Notes: generated from the sequence alone by a model not told the origin. Shown: positions 7,558 to 16,590, counted from the stretch's first letter. The stretch: 33,161 bases of DNA from DASZQY01 sp048498575 (GCA_048498575.1 JBEHXS010000009.1:1-33161), one strand, 5' to 3'. Program-made: numbers and translations.

Positions 7558-8727
7558 CTACACCTTCACCCAGACGCCACCCTTGGCGCTGGACTTCACC
7601 GCGGCCTCGATGAACTCCATGCCCTTGAGGCCGTCCTCGACGGTCGGGAAAATCACCGCCGCGTCCCGCTTGTCGCCCGTGTGGGCCGCTCGGATGGCAC
7701 GGGCGATCTCGGTGTAGATGTTGGCGAAGCCCTCGAGATAGCCTTCGGGGTGGCCGGCCGGCACGCGCGTCAACCGCCCGGCTTCCGGACCGGAGCCCGC
7801 GCCGCCACGCGTGATCTTGCGCGGCGGCTGGCCGAACGGCGTGAACCAGAGGTAGTTCGGGTCTTCCTGTTTCCACGACAGCCCGGCCTTGGTGCCGTAC
7901 ACGCGAAGCGTCAGGCCATTTTCGTTTCCGACCGCGACCTGGCTCGCCCAGAGCATGCCCTTGGCGCCGCCCTTCCAGCGCAGGAGCACGTTGTCGTTGT
8001 CGTCGAGCTTACGGCCCTTCACGAAGGCGGTGAGGTCGGCGAGCAGCGAGTCCAGCGTCAACCCGGTGACGAAGCAGGCGAGATTGTAGGCGTGGGTGCC
8101 GATGTCGCCGAGCGCGCCGCCGGCGCCGGAGCGTTTCGGATCGGTGCGCCAGTCGGCCTGCTTGTTGCCCTTGCCTTCGGTGGATTCGGTCAGCCAGTCC
8201 TGCGCGTATTCCGCCTGCACGACGCGAAGCTCACCGAGTTCGCCCGCGGCGATCATGGCGCGCGCCTGCCGGATCATCGGATAGCCGGTGTAGTTGTGCG
8301 TGACGGCGAAGATCCTGCCGCTCTTCTTCGCCAGGGCGACCAGCTCCTTTGCCTCCTTGACGTTCAGCGCCAGCGGTTTGTCGGAGATGACGTGGATGCC
8401 CGCCTTGAGGAACGCCTTCGCGACCGGCGCATGCATGTGGTTCGGTGTCACGATTGCCACCGCCTCGATGCCGTCCGGGCGCTTGGCTTCGGCCTTCGCC
8501 ATCTCCTCGAAGTTAGCGTAGGCGCGGTCGCGCGCGATGCCTACTTCCAGCGCCGAGTCGATTGCCTTCTTCGGCGTCGAAGACAGCGCGCCGGCGACCA
8601 GCTCGTAGTTGTCGTCGATGCGCGAGGCGATGCGGTGCACCGCGCCGATGAAGGCTCCCTGCCCGCCGCCCACCATGCCAAGACGGATGCGCCGGCCGGC
8701 GCCGGCGTCGCTCCTTGCTTCGACCAT
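7558..8727 (-). CDS. Gfo/Idh/MocA family NAD(P)-dependent sugar oxidoreductase
   Basis: This 389-residue protein has an N-terminal Rossmann nucleotide site, 'GMVGGGQGAFIG' at about 17-28, then 'VAIVTPNHMHAPVA' and 'VISDKPLALN', in which the lysine is the family's catalytic (E/D)KP residue. The C-terminal α/β domain has 'GDIGTHAYNL' with the expected histidine. These enzymes oxidise or reduce hydroxyls of sugars, inositols or their derivatives. The start codon has a GGGAGA-type ribosome site at the end of the preceding gene. The gap to that gene (the TIM-barrel isomerase) is 12 bases, so both are in one operon. Pairing with an AP-endonuclease-2-like isomerase is the usual context for inositol- or sugar-derivative pathways. 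Here the pair sits behind xylAB, suggesting a pentose derivative or a glycoside as substrate; that is inference. Confidence 0.92.
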   Translation of the reverse strand: MVEARSDAGAGRRIRLGMVGGGQGAFIGAVHRIASRIDDNYELVAGALSSTPKKAIDSALEVGIARDRAYANFEEMAKAEAKRPDGIEAVAIVTPNHMHAPVAKAFLKAGIHVISDKPLALNVKEAKELVALAKKSGRIFAVTHNYTGYPMIRQARAMIAAGELGELRVVQAEYAQDWLTESTEGKGNKQADWRTDPKRSGAGGALGDIGTHAYNLACFVTGLTLDSLLADLTAFVKGRKLDDNDNVLLRWKGGAKGMLWASQVAVGNENGLTLRVYGTKAGLSWKQEDPNYLWFTPFGQPPRKITRGGAGSGPEAGRLTRVPAGHPEGYLEGFANIYTEIARAIRAAHTGDKRDAAVIFPTVEDGLKGMEFIEAAVKSSAKGGVWVKV

Positions 8728-8739
8728 GTCGCTGTCTCC

Positions 8740-9792
8740 CTAGATGCCCAGCATCTTGCGGTTGGCCTTCTGGTCGACGCCGCTAGCGGCGAAATCGTCG
8801 AAGGCTTTGGCCGTCACGTTGATGATGTGGCCGGCGATGAAGGGCGCCCCTTCCGCCGCACCCTGCTGCGGGTCCTTGATGCAGCACTCCCATTCCAGCA
8901 CCGCCCAGCGGTCGTAGTCGTACTGGCTGAGCTTGCTGAAGATGCCGCCAAAATCGACCTGCCCGTCGCCGAGCGAACGGAAGCGGCCGGCGCGGTTGAT
9001 CCACGACTGGAAGCCGCCGTAGGCGCCCTGTCGGCCTGTCGGGTTGAACTCCGCGTCCTTCACGTGAAAGGCGTAGATGCGGTCGTGGTAGATGTCGATG
9101 AAGTCGAGGTAGTCGAGTTGCTGCAGAATGAAGTGCGAGGGGTCGTAGTTGATGCCGCAGCGCTTGTGGCCGCCGACCCGGTCGAGCAGCATCTCGAAGG
9201 TGACGCCGTCGTGCACGTCCTCGCCCGGATGGAGCTCGAAGGCGACGTCTATGCCGAGGTCGTCGGCATAGTCGAAGATCGGTTTCCAGCGCTTCGCCAG
9301 TTCGTCGAAGGCCGCCTCGACCAGTCCCGCCGGCCGCTGCGGCCACGGGTACATGAACGGCCAGACGAGAGCGCCGGTGAAGGTCGGCATCGACGGCAGG
9401 CCGAGATTGGCGCTCGCCTTCAGCGTCGCCTTCACCTGGTCGACGGCCCACTTCTGCCGCGCCTTCGGGTTGCCACGCACGGCAGGCGCCGCGAAGCCAT
9501 CGAAGGCCACGTCAAACATCGGGTTCACCGCAACCAGCTGGCCCTGCAGGTGCGAGGCAAGCTCGGTGATCACTACGCCAGCGTCCTTGGCGATGCCCTT
9601 GATCTCGTCGCAGTAGGTTTTGCTCGACGCGGCCTTCTTGATGTCGATCAGCCGTCCATCCCACGCGGGAATCTGGATGCCCTCGTAGCCAAGGCGCGCC
9701 GCCCACTTCGCCATGCCGGCCAGCGTATTGAACGGCGCCGCATCACCGGCGAACTGGGCGAGAAAGATCGCCGGCCCCTTGATCGTCTTCAT
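8740..9792 (-). CDS. TIM-barrel sugar phosphate isomerase/epimerase-like protein
   Basis: This 350-residue protein is of the AP-endonuclease-2/xylose-isomerase-like TIM-barrel superfamily. The metal-site ladder is visible: 'VAFELHPGED' (Glu), 'CGINYDPSHF' (Asp and His), 'IYAFHVKDAEF' (His) and 'AVLEWECCIKD' (Glu). The N-terminal strand reads 'GPAIFLAQF' and is followed by 'LGYEGIQIPAWDGRLIDI'. Such proteins isomerise, epimerise or dehydrate sugars and inositols; the exact reaction cannot be told. It lies 54 bases after xylA and 12 bases before the Gfo/Idh/MocA gene, which is its probable metabolic partner. The length is longer than IolE or hydroxypyruvate isomerase (about 260-300), mostly because of a longer central region and C-terminus. 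The family is firm and the specific substrate open. Confidence 0.9.
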   Translation of the reverse strand: MKTIKGPAIFLAQFAGDAAPFNTLAGMAKWAARLGYEGIQIPAWDGRLIDIKKAASSKTYCDEIKGIAKDAGVVITELASHLQGQLVAVNPMFDVAFDGFAAPAVRGNPKARQKWAVDQVKATLKASANLGLPSMPTFTGALVWPFMYPWPQRPAGLVEAAFDELAKRWKPIFDYADDLGIDVAFELHPGEDVHDGVTFEMLLDRVGGHKRCGINYDPSHFILQQLDYLDFIDIYHDRIYAFHVKDAEFNPTGRQGAYGGFQSWINRAGRFRSLGDGQVDFGGIFSKLSQYDYDRWAVLEWECCIKDPQQGAAEGAPFIAGHIINVTAKAFDDFAASGVDQKANRKMLGI

Positions 9793-9846
9793 GTCGTCTC
9801 CTCTAGAGAGGCGGTGGTGCCGGGTTAGCGGCGCCGCGCCCTATTC

Positions 9847-11169
9847 TCAGATGTACTCGTTGATCAGGCTCTCGAGATATTCCTGCTTGCCGCTCTTCGG
9901 CTGCGGCTCGATCTTGCGATTGAGCACGTAGTTCGACAGGTCGTCCAGCGTCCGTTTGCCGGCGAGGATCGCCTTGCCTTCCTTGCCGTCCCAGCCGGCG
10001 TAACGATCGCTGACGAACTGTTCGTACTTGCCGTCGTTGATGATCTTCTCGGCGATCAGCAGGCCGCGAGCGCAGGCGTCCATCGAGCCGACGTGGGCGA
10101 TCAACAGATCGTCCGGATCGATCGACTGGCGGCGGATCTTGGCGTCGAAATTGAAGCCGCCGGTGGTGAAGCCGCCCGCCTTCAGGATCGCGAGGCAGGC
10201 CAGCGCCATCTCCGGAATGTTCATGGCGAACTGGTCGGTGTCCCAGCCCAGGAGGTAATCGCCACGGTTGATGTCGATCGAGCCGAGGATGCCGAGCGCG
10301 CCGGCGAGGCTGAGCTCGTGCTCGTAGGTGTGGCCGGCGAGGATGGCGTGGTTCTGCTCGATGTTGATCTTGACCTGCTTCTCCAGGTCGAAGTGCTTGA
10401 GCATCCCGTAGATGGTGCCGACGTCATAGTCGTACTGGTGCTTCGTCGGCTCCTTCGGCTTCGGCTCGATCAGGATCGTGCCCTTGAAACCGATCTTGTG
10501 CTTGTGCTCGACGACCATGGTCAGGAAGCGGCCGAGCTGGTCGAGCTCGCGCTTGATGTCGGTGTTGAGCAGCGTCTCGTAGCCTTCGCGCCCGCCCCAC
10601 AGCACGTAGTTCGCGCCGCCGAGCTCGTGCGTCAACTCAAGCGCGTTCTTCACCTGCGCGCCGGCATAGGCGAACACATCCGGGTCGGGGTTGGTCGCGG
10701 CGCCGGCCATGTAACGCCGGTTGGAGAAGAGATTGGCGGTGCCCCAGAGCAGGCGCACCTTCTGCGTCTCCATCTTCTTCGCGAACACCTCGCCGATGGC
10801 GCGCACGTTCTTGTTCGATTCCGCCAGCGTCTTGCCTTCCGGCGCGATATCGCGGTCATGGAAGGTGAAGAACGGCACGTTGAGCAGGCGGAACATTTCG
10901 AAGGCGACGTCGGCCTTGGCGCGCGCCCCTTCCATCTCGTCCGCCATGTGCATCCAAGGACGGTTGAAGGTCTCGCCGCCGAAGGGGTCGCCGCCCGGCC
11001 ATGTGAACGAGTGCCAGTAGCAGACGGCGAAGCGGAGATGATCCTCCATGCGCTTGCCGAGCACCTTCTTCTCGGGATCGTACCAGCGGAACGCGAGGGC
11101 ATCGCCGGTCGAGGCCTTCGGCCCCTTGTACTTGATCGGCTTTTCCTGGCCGAAGAAACGGGAGCTCAT
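9847..11169 (-). CDS. xylA: Xylose isomerase
   Basis: XylA interconverts D-xylose and D-xylulose in the cytoplasm. The 440-residue length and sequence match class II xylose isomerases. Evidence includes 'FHDRDIAPEG' with catalytic His104 and Asp107, 'WGGREGYETLLNTD', 'IEPKPKEPTKHQYDYD' with metal ligands, 'NIEQNHAILAGHTYEHEL' and 'GSIDINRGDYLLGWDTDQF'. The aromatic active-site segment 'YWHSFTWPGGDPFGG' is present. The ATG at 11169-11167 overlaps the xylB stop as ATGA, so the two are translationally coupled. The gene looks intact. Confident. Confidence 0.98.
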   Translation of the reverse strand: MSSRFFGQEKPIKYKGPKASTGDALAFRWYDPEKKVLGKRMEDHLRFAVCYWHSFTWPGGDPFGGETFNRPWMHMADEMEGARAKADVAFEMFRLLNVPFFTFHDRDIAPEGKTLAESNKNVRAIGEVFAKKMETQKVRLLWGTANLFSNRRYMAGAATNPDPDVFAYAGAQVKNALELTHELGGANYVLWGGREGYETLLNTDIKRELDQLGRFLTMVVEHKHKIGFKGTILIEPKPKEPTKHQYDYDVGTIYGMLKHFDLEKQVKINIEQNHAILAGHTYEHELSLAGALGILGSIDINRGDYLLGWDTDQFAMNIPEMALACLAILKAGGFTTGGFNFDAKIRRQSIDPDDLLIAHVGSMDACARGLLIAEKIINDGKYEQFVSDRYAGWDGKEGKAILAGKRTLDDLSNYVLNRKIEPQPKSGKQEYLESLINEYI

Positions 11170-12626
11170 GGCGACGTTGCCTCCTTGATGGCGGGATAGA
11201 GTTTTCTATAGGTGGCGTAGGCTTCAGCGTACGCGGAAACGTGGGCTTTCTCGGGTTCGATGGTGCGCTCGATCTTCGGCGGCGCGCAGACGGCGAAAGG
11301 ATCGGCCCCGGTCGCCGCGACAAGACCCAGACGCGCCGCGCCGAGGCCGGCGCCGAAATCACCCTCCTCCGGCACGTCGATGGCGATGTCGAGGGTGCTG
11401 GCGATGATGCGCAGCCACTTCGTCGAGCGCGACCCACCGCCGACGGCGAGCGCCCGCGTCACGGTGGCGCCGGCCTTGCGGAGCGCGGCGAGGCTGTCGG
11501 CGAAAGCAAACGCCACGCCTTCCAGCACTGCGCGCGTCAGCTCCGTGCGGTCGGTGTCGTAGTTCAGCCCGGTAAAGCTGCCGCGGATGTTGGCGTCGTT
11601 GTGCGGGGTGCGCTCGCCGCCGAGATACGGCAGGAACATCACCGCGCCGGGCCCCTTCTGGTCGGCCTCGAGCGGCCGCGTCAGCTCGCCGGCATGGGTC
11701 GCGAACACGCCGGCCAGCCATTCGAGCGCACCGGCGGCGGAAAGGATCACGCCCATCTGGTGCCAGGTGTTCGGGACCGCGTGGCAGAAGGCGTGGACTG
11801 CGGTCTCGGGATCGGGCGAGAAGCGCGCGTTGGAGACGAACAGCACGCCGGACGTGCCGAGCGAGACGAACGCCGTGCCCGGCTGCACGACGCCGACGCC
11901 GCAGGCCGAGGCGGCGTTATCGCCGCCCCCGCCGGCGACCACCGGCTGGCCGGCGATCCCCCACCGCGCGGCGAGGTCGGCGCGCAGGACGCCGGTCGCC
12001 TGCGACCCCTCGTAGAGTTTCGGCATCTGCCGGCGGCTGAGTTTCGTCGCGGCGAGCAGGTCGTCGCTCCAGTCGCGTTTCGCGACGTCGAGCCACGAGG
12101 TCCCCGCCGAATCCGACATCTCCGAGGCGCGGTCGCCGGTCAGCTTCAGCCGCACGTAGTCCTTGGGCAGAAGCACGGTCGCGACGCTGGCGAAGATCTC
12201 GGGCTCGTGCTTCGCCACCCAGACCAGCTTCGGCGCCGTGAAGCCCGGAAAGACGATGTTGCCGGTCAGCCTTCGGAAAATCGGGTTGCGGTCGAGCTCG
12301 GCCGCCTCGGCCGCGGAACGCACGTCGTTCCACAGGATGCACGGGCGGAGCGGCCTGTCGGCGGCGTCCAGCAGCGTCGCACCGTGCATGTGGCCGGAGA
12401 GCCCGATGCCCTTGATCGCCGAGACAGCGGCGCGGTTCTTCGCTGCGAGCGCGGCCATCGCCTTTTCCGTCGCCGTCCACCACGACTCCGGGTCCTGTTC
12501 CGACCAGCCGGGATGCGGCCGCTGGACCTCGAGCGCGGCGGTCTCGCTGCCGAGCAGGCGCTGCTCGTCGTCGATGAGCACCGCTTTCACCGAGGACGTG
12601 CCGATATCCAGTCCGAGATAAGCCAC
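11166..12626 (-). CDS. xylB: Xylulokinase
   Basis: XylB phosphorylates D-xylulose to xylulose 5-phosphate, feeding the pentose phosphate pathway. This 486-residue FGGY-family kinase begins with the ATPase motif 'YLGLDIGTSSVKAVLIDD'. It then shows 'GLSGHMHGATLLDAADRPL' (xylulokinase substrate loop, the usual G(Q/H)MHG), 'ILWNDVRS', 'GGGGDNAASACGVGVV' with the catalytic Asp, 'SLGTSGVLF' and a C-terminal 'AVGGGSRSTKWLRIIAS' adenosine loop. It lies 21 bases after the LacI-family gene and overlaps xylA by four bases. Order and spacing indicate one transcript lacI-xylB-xylA. Intact. Confidence 0.97.
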   Translation of the reverse strand: MAYLGLDIGTSSVKAVLIDDEQRLLGSETAALEVQRPHPGWSEQDPESWWTATEKAMAALAAKNRAAVSAIKGIGLSGHMHGATLLDAADRPLRPCILWNDVRSAAEAAELDRNPIFRRLTGNIVFPGFTAPKLVWVAKHEPEIFASVATVLLPKDYVRLKLTGDRASEMSDSAGTSWLDVAKRDWSDDLLAATKLSRRQMPKLYEGSQATGVLRADLAARWGIAGQPVVAGGGGDNAASACGVGVVQPGTAFVSLGTSGVLFVSNARFSPDPETAVHAFCHAVPNTWHQMGVILSAAGALEWLAGVFATHAGELTRPLEADQKGPGAVMFLPYLGGERTPHNDANIRGSFTGLNYDTDRTELTRAVLEGVAFAFADSLAALRKAGATVTRALAVGGGSRSTKWLRIIASTLDIAIDVPEEGDFGAGLGAARLGLVAATGADPFAVCAPPKIERTIEPEKAHVSAYAEAYATYRKLYPAIKEATSP

Positions 12627-12647
12627 CCGCCCCCCGTTTCGCCGCCG

Positions 12648-13673
12648 CTACGGCAGGTTCTCGCGCAGGAAAATGTCGATGCGAATGCGCTCCTGGCCCG
12701 GATGGAACGGGCTGCCCTCGCGCTCGGCGAGAAGCAATCGCGTCGCGCTCCGCGCCTCGTGACCGGCGTCCTGATTGATGATCGCGTCGATGGTGCCGCG
12801 GATCAGGTGCTTGCGGTTGAAGGCGGTCAGGTCGTGGGCCACCAGGACGATGTCGTCGGCGCGGCCGCTTGCTTCGAGCGCCGCGACGACGCCGGCGGTG
12901 CCCGCGCCGATGTTGTAGATGCCGACGAGATCGGGGTTTTCGCGCAGCAGATCGGTGCACAGCGCTTCGGCGCGCGCATCGTCGTCGCGGCCCTCACGGA
13001 TAGGCAAGACCTGGAAGCTCGGAAAATCGCGGCTCATGACCTGCTCGAAACCGAGTTGCCGCTCGATATGGTCACGCAGCGCGACCGAGCCCGCGATCAG
13101 CCCGACCTTGCCGTTGCGGCCAGCCAGAAACCGGCCAAGCAGCGTCGCCGCGGTCCGTCCCGCCGCCGAATTGTCGATGCCGACGTAGTGCGCCCGGTTG
13201 GCGCGCGGCACGTCCGATACGAGCGTGACGACCGAAACTCCCGCGGCCGTGAGCTCATCGATGGCCTCGCGAACGCGCGGATGGTCGAGCGCCACGACGG
13301 CGACGCCGTCGACCTTGCCGGCCAGTTCTTCCAGCGCCGCCGCCAGCACGTTGCCGTCGAACACGTCGACGTGGGTGATGGTGATCAGCACCCGTTCCTC
13401 GGCGAAGCGGTCGGCTGCGGCGCGCACCTCACGCTCCAGCATCTGCATGAAAGCGTTTTCACCTTTGGGCAAAACAAACCGGAAATGATGATCGCGGCCG
13501 CGGGCGAGCCGCGCCGCGATCCGGTCGGGCCGATACTTGAGCAGATCGACGGCGGCCTGCACGCGCTCGACCGTATCGGCGTGAACGCCCGGCCGGCGGT
13601 TCAACACACGATCGACGGTGGCGAGGCTGACGCCCGCGGTGCGAGCGACGTCGTGGAGGGTGGTACGCGGCAT
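12648..13673 (-). CDS. LacI-family transcriptional regulator of the xylose cluster
   Basis: This 341-residue protein has the LacI helix-turn-helix at its N-terminus ('TTLHDVARTAGVSLATVDRV', then the hinge region 'YRPDRIAARLARG'). A type I periplasmic-binding-like effector domain follows, with motifs such as 'VDGVAVVALDHP' and 'PDLVGIYNIGAGTAGVV'. The last is the subfamily whose domain resembles sugar-binding proteins such as RbsB. It is the first gene of the minus-strand run, 21 bases before xylB. It is therefore likely to be auto-regulated and to control xylBA and the genes behind them, with a pentose or derivative as inducer. A ribosome site AAGGGAA lies just before the ATG. Inverted repeats that could be operators lie immediately upstream. 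The family is certain; effector and targets are inferred from position. Confidence 0.93.
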   Translation of the reverse strand: MPRTTLHDVARTAGVSLATVDRVLNRRPGVHADTVERVQAAVDLLKYRPDRIAARLARGRDHHFRFVLPKGENAFMQMLEREVRAAADRFAEERVLITITHVDVFDGNVLAAALEELAGKVDGVAVVALDHPRVREAIDELTAAGVSVVTLVSDVPRANRAHYVGIDNSAAGRTAATLLGRFLAGRNGKVGLIAGSVALRDHIERQLGFEQVMSRDFPSFQVLPIREGRDDDARAEALCTDLLRENPDLVGIYNIGAGTAGVVAALEASGRADDIVLVAHDLTAFNRKHLIRGTIDAIINQDAGHEARSATRLLLAEREGSPFHPGQERIRIDIFLRENLP

Positions 13674-13686
13674 GACGGTTTCCCTT

Positions 13687-13716
13687 CAATGGCTTATCGC
13701 GACCGCTCAGCCATTG
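13687..13716. promoter_or_regulatory. Inverted repeat CAATGGCT-N14-AGCCATTG upstream of the LacI gene
   Basis: Perfect 8-bp arms lie at 13687-13694 and 13709-13716, starting 14 bases before the LacI-type gene's start codon and just upstream of its ribosome site. It could be a leader stem-loop or an operator. The 14-base spacer is wide for a LacI-type operator, which is usually a near-contiguous palindrome. Confidence 0.4.
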
Positions 13717-13726
13717 CAATTTCGTT

Positions 13727-13745
13727 CGCACAAAAATGTGTCACA
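13727..13745. promoter_or_regulatory. Nested palindromes CACA-N4-TGTG and TGTGTCACA, candidate operator
   Basis: CACAAAAATGTG (13729-13740) and the overlapping TGTGTCACA (13737-13745) are both palindromic. The octamer CGCACAAA at 13727-13734 recurs in inverted orientation (TTTGTGCG) at 13813-13820, 86 bases away. The region is A/T-richer than its surroundings and lies between the divergent LacI-type and pepN genes. It is a plausible regulator-binding and promoter area; the protein that binds is unknown. Confidence 0.35.
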
Positions 13746-13948
13746 TCGCCGGGCTCACCATGCCTTAGCCGTTGATTTCTAAGGTCTTATGGGATTCAGT
13801 CTGTTCCAGTTATTTGTGCGACTTAAATAGAGGGACGCCCATCAGCGATCCGCCAGCGCATAATCGCCGGCCTGTCCGCCAGCGTTTGCGCGACAATGCG
13901 GAATACGTCACAAAGCCGCCCTCCACTCCTACCAGTGTGCCCACAGCC

Positions 13949-16582
13949 ATGAAGACCGAAACGGCGCCGGTGCGCCTCGAAGACTACCGCCCGCCCGAAT
14001 TCCTGATCGAGACGGTCGATCTGACCTTCCGGCTGCACCCCGACGCCACGCGGGTCACGGCGCGGCTGGCCGTGCGGCCGAACAGCGACGCCGCCGATCT
14101 CATCCTGGTCGGCGACGAGCTCAACTTCGTCTCGGTCGCGCTGAACGACACGCTGCCTGGCGCAGGTGATTACGAGGTCACGCCGCAGCGTCTTGTCATC
14201 CACAAGGCTCCGCGCAAGCCTTTCACCCTCACCGTCGAGACCGAAATCAACCCGACGGCCAACACCAAGCTGATGGGCCTCTACCGATCGAGCGGCACAT
14301 ACTGCACGCAGTGCGAGGCGGAGGGCTTCCGCCGCATCACCTACTTCCTCGACCGTCCGGACGTGCTCGCCGTCTACACCACGCGGATCGAGGCGCCGAA
14401 GGCCTCGGCGCCGGTGCTACTCTCCAACGGCAACCTCACGTCATCGGGCGCGATCAAGGGCACCGACCGCCACTTCGCCGTCTGGCACGACCCCTTCCCC
14501 AAGCCGTCCTACCTGTTCGCGATGGTCGCGGGCGATCTCGGCTCCATCCACGACAGCTTCGTCACGGCCTCCGGCCGCAAGGTCGCGCTCGGCATCTACT
14601 GCGAGCACGGCAAGGAAGCGCGCTGCGGTTACGCCATGGAGGCGCTGAAGCGCGCCATGCGCTGGGACGAGACCGCCTTCGGCCGCGAATACGACCTCGA
14701 CGTCTTCAACATCGTCGCGGTGTCCGATTTCAACATGGGCGCGATGGAGAACAAGGGCCTCAATGTCTTCAACGACAAGTACGTGCTGGCCAACCCCGAA
14801 ACCGCGACCGACGTCGATTTCGGCCTCATCGAAGGCGTCATCGCCCACGAATACTTCCACAACTGGACGGGCGACCGCATCACCTGCCGCGACTGGTTCC
14901 AGCTCTGCCTGAAGGAAGGGCTGACGGTCTATCGCGATCAGGAATTCTCGGCCGACGTGCGCTCGCGTCCGGTGAAGCGCATCGCCGACGTACGGACGCT
15001 GCAGGCGCGCCAGTTCCCGGAGGACGCCGGTCCGCTCGCCCATCCGGTGCGGCCCGAGACCTATCACGAGATCAACAACTTCTACACGCCGACCGTCTAC
15101 GAGAAGGGCGCCGAGGTCGTGCGCATGCTGAAGACGGTGCTGGGCGACGCTGGCTTCCGCGCCGGCATGGACCTCTACTTCCAGCGCCACGACGGACAGG
15201 CCGTCACCATCGAAGATTTCCTCGTCGGGTTTGCCGACGCCACCGGCGCCGATCTCAGCCAGTTCAAGCTCTGGTACCGCCAGGCCGGCACGCCGCGTGT
15301 CAGCGCCGCCGGCGTTTACGATGCCAAGGCGAAGACCTACACACTGGCGTTGGCGCAGGCGACGCCGCCGACCCCCGGCCAGCCGGTGAAGCAGCCGATG
15401 CACATTCCGGTGCGCTTCGGCCTCGTCGGGCAGAACGGCGGCGACCTCGCCTACGATCGGGTCGAGGGCGGCAACGTCACCGGCGACGTGATCCATCTCA
15501 CGTCGGCCGAGCAGACCCTCGTCTTCCACGGCGTCTCGACCCGCCCGGTGCCCTCGCTGTTCCGCGGGTTTTCGGCACCGGTGCGTCTCGATATCGAAAC
15601 ACCGCCGGCCGACCTCCTCTTCCTCGTTCGCACCGACGCCGACTCCTTCAACCGATGGCAGGCGGCCCAGACGCTTGCGATGCGGGCGCTGATCGCCGGC
15701 ACCGCCGCGGTCCGTGCCGGTTCGCCGGTCGTGGCCGACGCGGATTTCATCGACGCGCTCGGCGCAGTCGCCGACGACGATGGACTGGAGCCCGCGTTCC
15801 GCGCGCAGGTCCTGCAATTGCCGAACGAGGCCGATGTCGCCCGCGAAATCGGCCGCGACATTGATCCGGACGCGATCGCCACTGCCCGCAACGCCATCCG
15901 CGCCGCCATCGCCGACCGGATCGGAGGGCGCCTCACCGCCGTTGCAGCACGCATGCGTTCCGGCGGCGCGTTCACGCCGGATGCGGCCTCGGCCGGCCGC
16001 CGCGCCCTTGCCAACGCAGCGCTCGATCTCGCCGCCGGCAACAACGAGCCGGATGCGATCGCGGCACTGGTCGCGCGCTACCACGCCGCCGACAACATGA
16101 CCGATCGCTCGGCGGCCCTCGGCTCGCTAGTCGCCGCGGCGCGGCCCGAGCGCCTTGCCCTGCTCGACGATTTCCACGCACGCTTCCGCGACGATGCGCT
16201 AGTCCTCGACAAGTGGCTGACGTTCGAGGCGGTCGCGCCGGCGCCGGAGACGCTCGATCGCGTGCGCGCGCTGCTCAAGCATGCCTCGTTCTCGCTATCG
16301 AACCCGAACCGCATCCGGGCGCTCGTCGGAACCTTCGCCGGCGGCAACCAGACCCAGTTCAACCGGGCCGATGGCGCCGGGTTCGATTTCGTCGCCGACT
16401 TCGTCATCGACCTCGACAAACGCAATCCGCAGACGGCGGCGCGGCTCCTGGTCAACTTCCGCTCGTGGCGCGCGCTTGAGTCGAAACGCCGCGCCGCCGC
16501 CGAGCGCGCCTTGCGCCGCGTCGCGCAAGTATCTGATTTGTCTCCGGATACGCTCGACATCGTGACACGCACCCTGGCCTGA
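13949..16582 (+). CDS. pepN: Aminopeptidase N (M1 family)
   Basis: I place the start at ATG 13949 (877 residues; E. coli PepN is about 870). The upstream 59 codons of the open frame are low-complexity and unlike the family. This zinc metallopeptidase removes N-terminal residues from peptides in the cytoplasm. It shows the exopeptidase motif GAMEN at 264-268, HEYFHNWTGDR with the HExxH zinc site at 300-304, and the third zinc ligand in 'CLKEGLTVYRDQEFSADV'. The N-terminal 'YRPPEFLIETVDLTFRL' is typical of the proteobacterial PepN subfamily. No strong ribosome-binding site precedes this start, so start confidence is moderate. The gene diverges from the LacI-family gene and is followed by a stem-loop, then the PAS kinase on the same strand. 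Confidence 0.97.
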   Translation: MKTETAPVRLEDYRPPEFLIETVDLTFRLHPDATRVTARLAVRPNSDAADLILVGDELNFVSVALNDTLPGAGDYEVTPQRLVIHKAPRKPFTLTVETEINPTANTKLMGLYRSSGTYCTQCEAEGFRRITYFLDRPDVLAVYTTRIEAPKASAPVLLSNGNLTSSGAIKGTDRHFAVWHDPFPKPSYLFAMVAGDLGSIHDSFVTASGRKVALGIYCEHGKEARCGYAMEALKRAMRWDETAFGREYDLDVFNIVAVSDFNMGAMENKGLNVFNDKYVLANPETATDVDFGLIEGVIAHEYFHNWTGDRITCRDWFQLCLKEGLTVYRDQEFSADVRSRPVKRIADVRTLQARQFPEDAGPLAHPVRPETYHEINNFYTPTVYEKGAEVVRMLKTVLGDAGFRAGMDLYFQRHDGQAVTIEDFLVGFADATGADLSQFKLWYRQAGTPRVSAAGVYDAKAKTYTLALAQATPPTPGQPVKQPMHIPVRFGLVGQNGGDLAYDRVEGGNVTGDVIHLTSAEQTLVFHGVSTRPVPSLFRGFSAPVRLDIETPPADLLFLVRTDADSFNRWQAAQTLAMRALIAGTAAVRAGSPVVADADFIDALGAVADDDGLEPAFRAQVLQLPNEADVAREIGRDIDPDAIATARNAIRAAIADRIGGRLTAVAARMRSGGAFTPDAASAGRRALANAALDLAAGNNEPDAIAALVARYHAADNMTDRSAALGSLVAAARPERLALLDDFHARFRDDALVLDKWLTFEAVAPAPETLDRVRALLKHASFSLSNPNRIRALVGTFAGGNQTQFNRADGAGFDFVADFVIDLDKRNPQTAARLLVNFRSWRALESKRRAAAERALRRVAQVSDLSPDTLDIVTRTLA

Positions 16583-16590
16583 TCGGCGGC

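Noticed and set aside
7474..9828. A 784-codon open frame on the plus strand, opposite the oxidoreductase and TIM-barrel genes
   Set aside because: Arg/Val/Asp/His-rich composition without domains; it is the antisense of two well-recognised genes in GC-rich DNA.
11241..13775. An 844-codon plus-strand frame opposite xylB and the LacI-family gene
   Set aside because: Antisense artefact: the minus-strand proteins show all family motifs, and this frame shows none.
13772..13948. 59 extra codons before the pepN start
   Set aside because: They do not resemble PepN, lie in the regulatory gap, and the 877-residue form matches family length.
14441..16084. A 547-codon minus-strand frame opposite pepN
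   Set aside because: No recognisable domain; pepN is complete with GAMEN and HExxH motifs on the other strand.
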